From Rhodoferax aquaticus (lineage in GTDB: Bacteria > Pseudomonadota > Gammaproteobacteria > Burkholderiales > Burkholderiaceae_C): a stretch of 64,000 bases of DNA. The first letter of the stretch is position 1; each line of letters begins with the position of its first letter. Location: positions 2,418,001 through 2,482,000 of the forward strand of contig NZ_CP036282.1 in NCBI RefSeq assembly GCF_006974105.1, written 5' to 3'. This document shows, piece by piece, positions 55,646-64,000 of the stretch. Below the pieces are notes generated by a model, which was given only the letters and a program-made list of their open reading frames with translations, made no database searches and was not told where the DNA came from. Made by a program: the position numbers and the translations under genes.

Positions 55646-56170
55646 CTAAACGCTCCACTTTTGGATGAGTTGCTCGGGCCGCATAGCGTCATAGCCCTCA
55701 AATGGCTGATGAATCCATGGATTGGTGGGCAAAAACTCGACCGAGTAGTCAGGGGTAAACGTAGACAATGCTTTGGTCCAAATCACAGCACTGCGCAACT
55801 CCGTGATGGGGGCGTAATTGGTCTTCAGCTGTTTGATTACTGCGTTCAAGGTGTGCCCCGAGTCGGCCAAGTCGTCCACCAGCAACACTCGCCCCGCTAT
55901 CTCGCCCTTGGGTGTCGTGATGTAGCGTGCAATGTCCAAATTGCCCTGCACGGTACCAGCGTCAGAGCGGTACGAACTGGTCGACATAATGGCCAGTGGC
56001 TTATCAAACACACGGGACATGATGTCACCTGGACGCAAGCCACCACGGGCTAGGCACAAAATAGTGTCGAACTCCCACCCAGACTGGTACACCTTGATAG
56101 CAAGTTTCTCAATAAGGTTGTGGTATTCGTCGTAGCTGACGTAGAGATGTTTTCCGTCTTCAGTTAGCAT
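55646..56170 (-). CDS. Phosphoribosyltransferase (xanthine/hypoxanthine-guanine type)
   Basis: The 174-residue protein has the PRPP-binding motif VLLVDDLADSGHTL near residue 94 and CLARGGLRPGDIMSR near residue 39. It is a type I purine PRTase-like protein, probably for base salvage. Its position directly after purA supports a purine role. The substrate is not certain. A GGAG ribosome binding site lies at the edge of the dispersed repeat upstream. Confidence 0.87.
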   Translation of the reverse strand: MLTEDGKHLYVSYDEYHNLIEKLAIKVYQSGWEFDTILCLARGGLRPGDIMSRVFDKPLAIMSTSSYRSDAGTVQGNLDIARYITTPKGEIAGRVLLVDDLADSGHTLNAVIKQLKTNYAPITELRSAVIWTKALSTFTPDYSVEFLPTNPWIHQPFEGYDAMRPEQLIQKWSV

Positions 56171-56173
56171 AGG

Positions 56174-56230
56174 TTTACTCCTACTTTGATAGCTGGTTGA
56201 GCAATAGATACGGGCGTAAATAGCGATTAA
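56174..56230. repeat. Dispersed repeat copy between purA and phosphoribosyltransferase
   Basis: The stretch tttactcctactttgatagc is close to tttactatggttttgatagc at 11111-11130. It is followed by a different tail, gcaatagatacgggcgtaaa, so it may represent another subtype. It fills most of the 67-base gap, and the PRTase ribosome binding site lies in its edge. Confidence 0.6.
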
Positions 56231-56237
56231 ACAGAGC

Positions 56238-57635
<1,398 letters not shown>

Positions 57636-58784
57636 TCAGATGGTAGTAACAGTCCATTGCGCGCCTTTGAGCACAAGCTCGCGGTCGCAATTGAATTCGT
57701 CTATTTCACTCTCATGGCCTGGCAACACGCAGACCACAGTTTCACCTTGTCTGCGCAGCTGAGCGATTGCTGCGCGCACATCAAGCGCTTCACTCCACGG
57801 TGCTCTGATCGCTGCGCGCAGAGGTCTGGGCGGGGCAACCGCTACCAAGGCTTTGACGTCTAAGCTAAATCCAACTGCGGGGCGTTTGCGGCCAAACACG
57901 GAACCAACCTCGTCATATCGACCTCCGCGTACCAATGCGTCGCTTGCGCCTGGTGCGAACATCGAAAAACGGGCGCCACTGTAATAGGCATAGCCGCGCA
58001 AATCCGCCAAGTCGAAGCTCGTGCGAGCCCCATCCACATGTCTAGCCAACCAATCCAAATGGTCCAAGGCTTCGGTAATTTGGGCAACGTTAGGCAATGC
58101 CTTGCGTGCCTGGGCCAGGACGTTCGAATCCCCGTACAGTTGAACTAAATGCTTCAGGGAAGTAGAAACCAATGCGGGGGATTTCGCGGTCAATGATGAC
58201 AACTCACTCACATCCTTACCTGCCAATGCAGCCAGGATGAGTGCTTGGTGCTCAGTGTCGAAGTCTCCCAGTTTCAACAAGGCCTCAATGATGCGAGCAT
58301 CGGCCAAATCCACCTGTATACCTTGGACCTGAGTCACCTTCAAAGCATCCAGCGCTAAGGTGAGCACCTCTAAGTCTGCTTCCAACCCACGATGACCGAA
58401 AAGTTCTGCACCGAACTGAAGTGGCTCCCGCGTTGCGTGCGGGCCACTTGGACGGGTATGCAGCACCGGACCACAATAGCAAAGACGGGCAACACCTTGT
58501 CGATTGAGCAAATGTGCATCTATCCGAGCCACTTGTGGCGTAGTGTCCGCGCGCAAGCCCATCATGCGCCCCGAGAGCTGATCTACCAACTTAAATGTCT
58601 GGAGATCCAAAGCCTCACCTGTGCCTGAAAGCAGTGACTCCAAATGCTCTAGCAAAGGAGGCATTACCAATTCATAGCCATAGCTTCGTGCCATGTCTAG
58701 CAAATTGCGACGTATTTCTTCAATGTGTCGTGCCTCAGACGGCAGCACATCGGCAATGTAATCCGGCAGGACCCAAGCAGACAT
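57636..58784 (-). CDS. hisZ: ATP phosphoribosyltransferase regulatory subunit
   Basis: The 382-residue protein is a histidyl-tRNA synthetase-like paralogue ([36 protein letters not shown]). It is required with short HisG for the first step of histidine synthesis and its feedback control. It lacks the anticodon-binding domain of a true HisRS. A location upstream of purA and after hflC is typical of betaproteobacteria. Confidence 0.93.
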   Translation of the reverse strand: MSAWVLPDYIADVLPSEARHIEEIRRNLLDMARSYGYELVMPPLLEHLESLLSGTGEALDLQTFKLVDQLSGRMMGLRADTTPQVARIDAHLLNRQGVARLCYCGPVLHTRPSGPHATREPLQFGAELFGHRGLEADLEVLTLALDALKVTQVQGIQVDLADARIIEALLKLGDFDTEHQALILAALAGKDVSELSSLTAKSPALVSTSLKHLVQLYGDSNVLAQARKALPNVAQITEALDHLDWLARHVDGARTSFDLADLRGYAYYSGARFSMFAPGASDALVRGGRYDEVGSVFGRKRPAVGFSLDVKALVAVAPPRPLRAAIRAPWSEALDVRAAIAQLRRQGETVVCVLPGHESEIDEFNCDRELVLKGAQWTVTTI

Positions 58785-58836
58785 TTATTAGAAGGGTGCT
58801 GTTAAAACGGAGATTTTACCGGGCTTGGCACATGAT

Positions 58837-59028
58837 TTAGGGTGCCAAGCCCCAAATCAGCACCAAACCACACAAGATGCTTGCAAGTGCAAACAATCGA
58901 ATTTGAGAATCCGTCATTTGCATGAGTTGGGCAAACATCCGGCGCCACCCTGACGGCGACGCGAATGGAAACAGGCCCTCTATGACTAGCACCAGGGCTA
59001 GTGCCAGCCAAAGTGTGTTGCTATCCAA
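58837..59028 (-). CDS. DUF2065 (YjeT-like) small membrane protein
   Basis: The 63-residue protein has two hydrophobic helices (WLALALVLVIEGLFPF and FALASILCGLVLIW) with GWRRMFAQL between them, the DUF2065 pattern. It starts with TTG at 59028, three bases after the hflC stop, so it depends on coupling. Its role is unknown; it is commonly found beside hflKC. Confidence 0.85.
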   Translation of the reverse strand: MDSNTLWLALALVLVIEGLFPFASPSGWRRMFAQLMQMTDSQIRLFALASILCGLVLIWGLAP

Positions 59029-59031
59029 GGC

Positions 59032-59934
59032 TTACTTCTTGGCGGGCGTTGTGGCACCGCCACCATTGCGCATCACTTTAAAAAACTCAGTAGATGAAGG
59101 GTCGAGCACCATCACATCCGTCTTATTGGCGAAGCTTGCCTTATAGGCTTCGAGGCTACGGTAGAACTGCGCAAACTGAGGGTCGCGCCCGAACGCATCA
59201 CCGTAAATACGGGACGCTTCAGCATCGCCCTCACCCTTAATTTTTTGCGCATCACGATACGCATTCGCAATCGTGACTTCGCGTTGGCGATCGGCATCTG
59301 CACGAATTTTCTCCCCCTCAGCGGCTCCCGTGGACCGCAATTCATTGGCCACTCTCTTGCGTTCTGCCTCCATACGCCGGTAGACAGACTCGGTGATCGC
59401 TTCAACGTAGTCCACCCGTGTAATGCGAACATCCACCACGTCGACTCCCCAGGGCTTTGTCCCTTTGACCTTCTCAAGGACTTCCGCCTTCACATCCGCC
59501 ATCAATGCTTCTCGCTTCAACGAAAGCAACTCATTAACCGTACGCTTATTCACTTCTTCCTGAAACGCGTTACGAACCACTCGGTTGAGCTGACTAGCAC
59601 CTGCACTTTCGTTTTGGCCAACGTTGCGGATGTACTCTGAAGGTTCAGATATGCGCCAACGTACGTACCAATCAATAACGACCCGCTGCTTTTCTGCAGT
59701 AAGCATGGGGTCAGCATCTGTGCTATCCAGAGTCAAGAGTCGCTTGTCAATGTAGGTGACGTTTTGAAAGGGCGGAGGCAACTTAATGTTGAGTCCTGGC
59801 TCAGTGATGACCTCTTTGATCTGCCCCAAAGAATAAACAACCCCAAACTGACGCTGATCGACAACAAATAGAGTGGAACTGGCAAGAACAACAAAACCTA
59901 ACACCAAAGAAAGAATCAATCCGATACGGTTCAT
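59032..59934 (-). CDS. hflC: FtsH modulator HflC
   Basis: The 300-residue protein has one N-terminal membrane anchor (IGLILSLVLGFVVLASSTLF) and a periplasmic SPFH/band-7 domain (VDQRQFGVVYSLGQIKEVI, DVVDVRITRVDY). With HflK it forms the cage around the FtsH protease and modulates membrane protein turnover. GGAG precedes its ATG. It starts nine bases after hflK. Confidence 0.96.
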   Translation of the reverse strand: MNRIGLILSLVLGFVVLASSTLFVVDQRQFGVVYSLGQIKEVITEPGLNIKLPPPFQNVTYIDKRLLTLDSTDADPMLTAEKQRVVIDWYVRWRISEPSEYIRNVGQNESAGASQLNRVVRNAFQEEVNKRTVNELLSLKREALMADVKAEVLEKVKGTKPWGVDVVDVRITRVDYVEAITESVYRRMEAERKRVANELRSTGAAEGEKIRADADRQREVTIANAYRDAQKIKGEGDAEASRIYGDAFGRDPQFAQFYRSLEAYKASFANKTDVMVLDPSSTEFFKVMRNGGGATTPAKK

Positions 59935-59943
59935 TTAATACTC

Positions 59944-61311
59944 CTAGCGTGAATCACGTTCACGGGTGCGGGCAGCATCGCGGCTGCGCGCATCTATCGG
60001 TGTTGCGGGCGAAGGTGCTGGCGCTGGCGCAGCTCCAGACACTGCCGCTGCTTGCTCTAGCGATAACGGTGCTGAGCCGCCATTCATCTGCAGTATTTTG
60101 TCTAGAGGCAAGTTCAATAAACTAGCACCTTGTCGTGTGTCCACCATCACCTTGGTGACATTCGTGTAGATCTGCTGCATGGTGTCCAAATACATTCGAT
60201 CTCGGGTGACCTGAGGGGCCTTCTGGTACTCGGCGTAAACCGATCTGAAGCGCTGAGAATCTCCCTGTGCTTGGGCGACCACGCGCGCTTTGTAGGCATC
60301 CGCTTCCTCTTTTAACCGAGAGGCGGAGCCCACGGCCCGGGGAATCACATCATTGGCATAGGCTTGCGCCTCATTTTTGGTACGTTCTCTTTCTTGCCCC
60401 GCCTTCAATACATCATCAAAAGCTGCCTGAACCTGTTCAGGCGGCCGAACCCCCCCTTGCTGCAGATTGATACCCACCACCTCAACTCCTACGTTGTAGC
60501 GATCCAAAATCGATTGCATGAGTGCGCGAACTTGTGGTGCGATCTGGTCGCGCTCTTCTGACAGTGCGGCGTCCATTTTCATTTTTCCCACTACTTCTCT
60601 TACCGCGGTTTCTGCCGCTTGCACGACAGCCTCCGCCGGGTTCTTGCTCTCAAACAAATAGGCGCGGGCGTCGCTAAGGCGGTACTGAACCGCAAACTTG
60701 ATATCCAGTATGTTTTCGTCTTGAGTCAACATGGCTGACTCACGTAAACCGGTTGCCTTTAAAACAGTATCTCGCCCCACATCCACCGAGCGGATTTGGG
60801 TCACAAAGATCAACTCGTGACGTTGAATTGGGTACGGCAGACGCCAATTGAAACCCGCATTCACGGTTGCCTTGTAGCGGCCAAATTGAGTTATGACAGC
60901 TTGCTGTCCTTCCTGCACTATGAAAAAGCCTGTGCCAAGCCATATCAGCAACACTACGCCCATGATCAAACCAAGGCCTACCCCGGCATTTTTCATGTCT
61001 GGCTGAAATCCGCCGCTCCCTCCAGAACCTCCATTGCCTCCGGACGGGCCGTTGCCATTAAAAAGACCGCCTAGCTTCCTATTGAAGTCTTTCCACAATT
61101 CATCAAGGTCTGGTGGACCCGACGCATTGCCACGTTTACGATCCCCATTGGAGTTACCGCCATTAGATGTGCTTGGAGGCGCGTCATCTGGCTTCGAAGT
61201 ATCGGAGGGCTTGTCGTCACCACGCCCCCATCGAGGATCGTTTAAGTTGAACATATTGCGAATCCACAAAGGCATCGCTGTCCAATTTACATACGGAAGG
61301 TTTAGTTTCAT
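59944..61311 (-). CDS. hflK: FtsH modulator HflK
   Basis: The 455-residue protein has a cytoplasmic Gly/Asn-rich N-terminus (residues 25-105, low complexity). One membrane segment follows (GLGLIMGVVLLIWLGTGFF near 112-130), then the SPFH domain (EGQQAVITQFGRYKATV, VVGINLQQGGVRPPE). A Pro/Ala-rich tail ends DAARTRERDSR. It partners HflC. Length is slightly over the usual ~420 because of the disordered ends. Confidence 0.96.
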   Translation of the reverse strand: MKLNLPYVNWTAMPLWIRNMFNLNDPRWGRGDDKPSDTSKPDDAPPSTSNGGNSNGDRKRGNASGPPDLDELWKDFNRKLGGLFNGNGPSGGNGGSGGSGGFQPDMKNAGVGLGLIMGVVLLIWLGTGFFIVQEGQQAVITQFGRYKATVNAGFNWRLPYPIQRHELIFVTQIRSVDVGRDTVLKATGLRESAMLTQDENILDIKFAVQYRLSDARAYLFESKNPAEAVVQAAETAVREVVGKMKMDAALSEERDQIAPQVRALMQSILDRYNVGVEVVGINLQQGGVRPPEQVQAAFDDVLKAGQERERTKNEAQAYANDVIPRAVGSASRLKEEADAYKARVVAQAQGDSQRFRSVYAEYQKAPQVTRDRMYLDTMQQIYTNVTKVMVDTRQGASLLNLPLDKILQMNGGSAPLSLEQAAAVSGAAPAPAPSPATPIDARSRDAARTRERDSR

Positions 61312-61368
61312 TTCTTAGTCTCTTGGATATCTAAGGACGATTGTGCACAAAAATGATTTAGCCCCGGC

Positions 61369-62523
61369 TCATTCGGGGCGATCCATTTCATCAGTCGCTG
61401 GTTCATGCACTTTGGCTGTGATACGCGCTAACTCTTGGCGTAACCGTGAAATACCTAAGGACGACTTGGCACTCACAAACACCCTAGGGAAGCGCAATCC
61501 ATCGACGTCATACTCGTCAAGCCATTGAATGGGCTGACGGTCGTCGTCCAGCGCATCGACCTTGTTGAAGACCAACACCTGAGGAATTCCCTCAGCGCCA
61601 ATCTCCTTCAAGACCAACTGGACTTGCTGCATTTGCAAAACGTGGTTGGGGTTCGATGCATCAACTACATGTAGCAACAGGTCAGCATCAATCGCTTCCT
61701 GCAAGGTAGCTTGAAACGCGTCAACCAAACCGTGCGGTAAGTCACGAATGAAGCCCACGGTATCGGACAAAGAAACCGTCCGCGAAGACTCTCCCAAGTA
61801 AAGCTGACGGGTGGTTGTATCAAGCGTAGCGAACAACTGATCTGCAGCGTAAGCTCTTGCCTTGACCAGCGCATTGAAAAGCGTTGACTTACCAGCGTTC
61901 GTATAGCCAATCAACGATATGTTGAATGCGTCACGCCTTTCACGCTGACGCCTTTGCGTACCGCGTTGTCGCTTTACTTTGATCAGTCGCTCTTTGGTCC
62001 GCTTGATGTTCTCGCCAATCATGCGGCGATCTAGCTCGATCTGGGTTTCTCCGGGCCCACCTCTCGTGCCAATCCCGCCACGCTGCCGTTCCAAATGCGA
62101 CCAACGACGAACTAAGCGCGTAGAAAGGTACTGCAATCTAGCAAGCTCCACTTGAAGCTTTCCCTCATGACTACGCGCACGCTGGGCAAATATTTCAAGT
62201 ATCAGGAAAGTGCGGTCATTGACCGGCATTTCCAATTGACGTTCAAGGTTACGTTGTTGGCTTGGGCTTAATGCTTGGTCAAAAAGAACTTCCTGTGCCC
62301 CAAGTTGTTGCGCCAACAACTTGATTTCGTCAGCCTTGCCCGAACCAACAAACAATGCCGCATCTGGCGCCCTGCGTTTGCAAACTATGCGACCGACAGG
62401 AGTTAATCCGCCTGTCTGTGCAAGCAGGCTTAACTCTTCCAGTTCCGTATCAAAATTGGAGCCACCTAAATCCACACCTACCAAAATAGCAGGTACTTTT
62501 ACAGCTTTGAGATCGGAACTCAA
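61369..62523 (-). CDS. hflX: Ribosome-associated GTPase HflX
   Basis: The 384-residue protein has the HflX N-domain (DEIKLLAQQLGAQEVLFDQALSPSQQRNLE). The GTPase domain follows, with G1 GYTNAGKSTLFN near residue 207, DTTTRQLY, and DTVGFIRDLPHGLVDAF. It splits stalled ribosomes. The start is TTG at 62523, the most upstream start in frame. It lies between hfq and hflK. Confidence 0.95.
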   Translation of the reverse strand: MSSDLKAVKVPAILVGVDLGGSNFDTELEELSLLAQTGGLTPVGRIVCKRRAPDAALFVGSGKADEIKLLAQQLGAQEVLFDQALSPSQQRNLERQLEMPVNDRTFLILEIFAQRARSHEGKLQVELARLQYLSTRLVRRWSHLERQRGGIGTRGGPGETQIELDRRMIGENIKRTKERLIKVKRQRGTQRRQRERRDAFNISLIGYTNAGKSTLFNALVKARAYAADQLFATLDTTTRQLYLGESSRTVSLSDTVGFIRDLPHGLVDAFQATLQEAIDADLLLHVVDASNPNHVLQMQQVQLVLKEIGAEGIPQVLVFNKVDALDDDRQPIQWLDEYDVDGLRFPRVFVSAKSSLGISRLRQELARITAKVHEPATDEMDRPE

Positions 62524-62574
62524 ATTCGGGAAGCCCAGCTAAACCGCAGGATTGAACCGCAACAGGCAGCGGCT

Positions 62575-62826
62575 TTACGCGGCAGCAGGCTCATCTCCAT
62601 TTCCAGTCGTTGCAAAGTTCACTGAGCGCCCCGGAACAATGGTTGAGATCGCATGCTTGTACACCATCTGAGTCACAGTATTACGAAGAAGCACGACATA
62701 CTGATCAAATGATTCGATTTGTCCTTGCAGCTTGATGCCGTTTACCAAGTAAATCGAGACTGGCACATGCTCGCGACGCAGTGCATTCAAAAAGGGATCT
62801 TGCAACAGTTGGCCTTTGTTATTCAC
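62575..62826 (-). CDS. hfq: RNA chaperone Hfq
   Basis: The 83-residue protein has the Sm1 ([15 protein letters not shown]) and Sm2 ([12 protein letters not shown]) motifs and the typical [15 protein letters not shown] start. It begins with GTG at 62826, preceded by GGAG six bases upstream. Hfq mediates sRNA-mRNA pairing. It has a short C-terminal tail, as in other betaproteobacteria. Confidence 0.97.
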   Translation of the reverse strand: MNNKGQLLQDPFLNALRREHVPVSIYLVNGIKLQGQIESFDQYVVLLRNTVTQMVYKHAISTIVPGRSVNFATTGNGDEPAAA

Positions 62827-62949
62827 GATATTCTCCGTGTTGAAAAATGAATAGGAGTGGACAATACCACACCATGATAAGGGTAAGCGCCGATTGCCAC
62901 TTAGCGGTATGGCGCGACTACAGGCACACAGGTGCCTAAACGGTCCTAG

Positions 62950-64000
62950 TCATCGTGACTCTTTCTCCGTGAAAGGGTTTTCAGAGGACTTGAACTGGAT
63001 TTTCAACGGTGTGCCTACCAAATCGAATTCTTTTCGAAATCGTCCTTCAAGGAAGCGTTTGTAAGCATCCGTCACGTGTTCCAAGGAATTTCCGTGGATC
63101 ACAATGATCGGCGGATTCATGCCTCCTTGATGCGCGTAGCGCAACTTCGGACGGTACATTCCCGATTTTTTCGGCGTTTGAAATTGCACCGCTTCAAGCA
63201 ACAGGCGAGTCAGCACCGGCGTTGACATTTTGCGGTTAGCGGCACGGTGCGCTTGGGCAATAGAGTCCCACAGAGGACCTAAGCCTTGACGCTTCTGCGC
63301 AGAAATGAAGTGCACCGTTGCAAACTTCAAGAACCCCATCCGAGTTTCTAAAGAGCGCTTGACTAGCTCTCGCTGATATTCATCAATGGCGTCCCATTTG
63401 TTGACCGCCAATACCACAGCCCGGCCTGATTCCAATATATACCCCGCTATGTGGGCGTCTTGATCAGTTACGCCCTGCGTGGCATCTATCAACAGGAGGG
63501 CAACACCCGCCGATTCAATCGCCTGCAGCGTCTTCACGACTGAGAATTTTTCAATTGCCTCAAACACACGGCCTTTTCGACGTAGGCCTGCGGTATCGAT
63601 TAACTCAAACTTTTGACCATTTCTCTCGAACGGTACAGTAATGGCGTCGCGAGTGGTGCCAGGCATATCGAATGCAACTAAGCGCTCCTCCCCCAACCAG
63701 GTGTTAATCAGGGTAGATTTGCCTACGTTGGGCCGCCCCGCTACCGCAAGTTTGATCACGGCAGGGTCAACCTCTGCGAACTCGCCATCAGGTTGCTCTG
63801 GCACGAGAGCAGTCAAAGCCAAATCAAGCAGTGGCTTTATTCCTTGGCCATGCGACGCGGAGATAGGAACGACCTCACCCAATCCTAGCTCAAAGAACTC
63901 GACCAGCTGAGCACCTTCTTTCAAGCCCTCAGCTTTATTGGCCAACAACACACACGATTTACCAAGCTTTCGAAGGTACTTCGCGATCTCATGGTCTTGA
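62950..64000 (-). CDS. der: Ribosome-assembly GTPase Der (EngA), 5' end outside window
   Basis: About 350 codons are visible and the frame continues past the right edge, where it reads [25 protein letters not shown], the end of the first GTPase domain. The second GTPase domain is complete ([41 protein letters not shown]), followed by the C-terminal KH-like domain ([20 protein letters not shown]). Der acts in 50S ribosome maturation. The 123-base gap to hfq has a small aggcac/gtgcct inverted repeat at 62922-62937 without a T-run. Confidence 0.96.
   Translation of the reverse strand, partial: QDHEIAKYLRKLGKSCVLLANKAEGLKEGAQLVEFFELGLGEVVPISASHGQGIKPLLDLALTALVPEQPDGEFAEVDPAVIKLAVAGRPNVGKSTLINTWLGEERLVAFDMPGTTRDAITVPFERNGQKFELIDTAGLRRKGRVFEAIEKFSVVKTLQAIESAGVALLLIDATQGVTDQDAHIAGYILESGRAVVLAVNKWDAIDEYQRELVKRSLETRMGFLKFATVHFISAQKRQGLGPLWDSIAQAHRAANRKMSTPVLTRLLLEAVQFQTPKKSGMYRPKLRYAHQGGMNPPIIVIHGNSLEHVTDAYKRFLEGRFRKEFDLVGTPLKIQFKSSENPFTEKESR

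Noticed and set aside
57636..58784. Histidyl-tRNA synthetase
   Set aside because: It lacks the anticodon-binding domain and sits in the hisZ-purA order, so HisZ is the better call.
62922..62937. Terminator between der and hfq
   Set aside because: The aggcac/gtgcct stem is only six bases and has no T-run on either strand.

Overview
The window looks like the chromosome of a betaproteobacterium of the order Burkholderiales, most likely the Comamonadaceae (Rhodoferax-like). This rests on high G+C, the gene order der-hfq-hflX-hflK-hflC-hisZ-purA, a wax ester synthase/DGAT, a GlnD next to Map, and a dispersed repeat whose core (ttttgatagctgctagcgc and variants) I associate from memory with this family. 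No rRNA, tRNA, CRISPR array or intact mobile element was found.

Positions 1-25,345 hold most of a type VI secretion system (T6SS), all on the minus strand and mostly joined by ATGA/GTGA overlaps or short gaps. Read in transcription order it is clpV(tssH), tssB, tssC, hcp, tssJ, tssK, PAAR, vgrG, a DUF4123 adaptor, a toxin/immunity island, tssL (with OmpA domain), tssM, tagF, a degenerate FHA protein (tagH) and tagJ, which runs off the left edge. tssA, tssE, tssF and tssG are not in the window and probably lie further left. The island (7,789-14,063) has two different DUF2235 (Tle-type) lipase effectors and three DUF3304-like lipoproteins that are the likely immunity proteins. Two of these lipoproteins are a recent tandem duplication. 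Between them lies a 51-codon scar of a third effector gene, which lets the rearrangement history be reconstructed.

At 25,573-25,969 a multiply deleted IS3-family transposase remnant separates the T6SS from housekeeping genes. These are a SulP transporter and purL on the minus strand, then map and glnD on the plus strand. PurL carries in-frame insertions that look like dispersed repeats converted to coding sequence. Positions 35,459-41,252 encode lipid catabolism: an acyl-CoA dehydrogenase divergent from a thiolase, a FadB-like fusion enzyme and a membrane-anchored lipase. Next come a PAS-GGDEF-EAL protein with a coupled 77-residue partner, a divergent wax ester synthase coupled to a split ChrA pair, an EamA exporter, an AraC regulator, a hydrolase and a small lipoprotein.

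Positions 49,946-53,462 carry rlmB, a divergent YbbA-like ABC ATPase/TesA pair with overlapping start codons, mnmH (selU), a bidirectional terminator and a 59-residue lysine-rich protein. The right end (53,541-64,000, minus strand) is a DUF2189 membrane protein, a MetC-like lyase, a phosphoribosyltransferase, purA, hisZ, a DUF2065 protein, hflC, hflK, hflX, hfq and the C-terminal part of der.

The best candidate for something not yet described is the toxin/immunity island with its duplicated, locally diversified immunity genes and effector scar. The repeat-derived insertions in purL come second.
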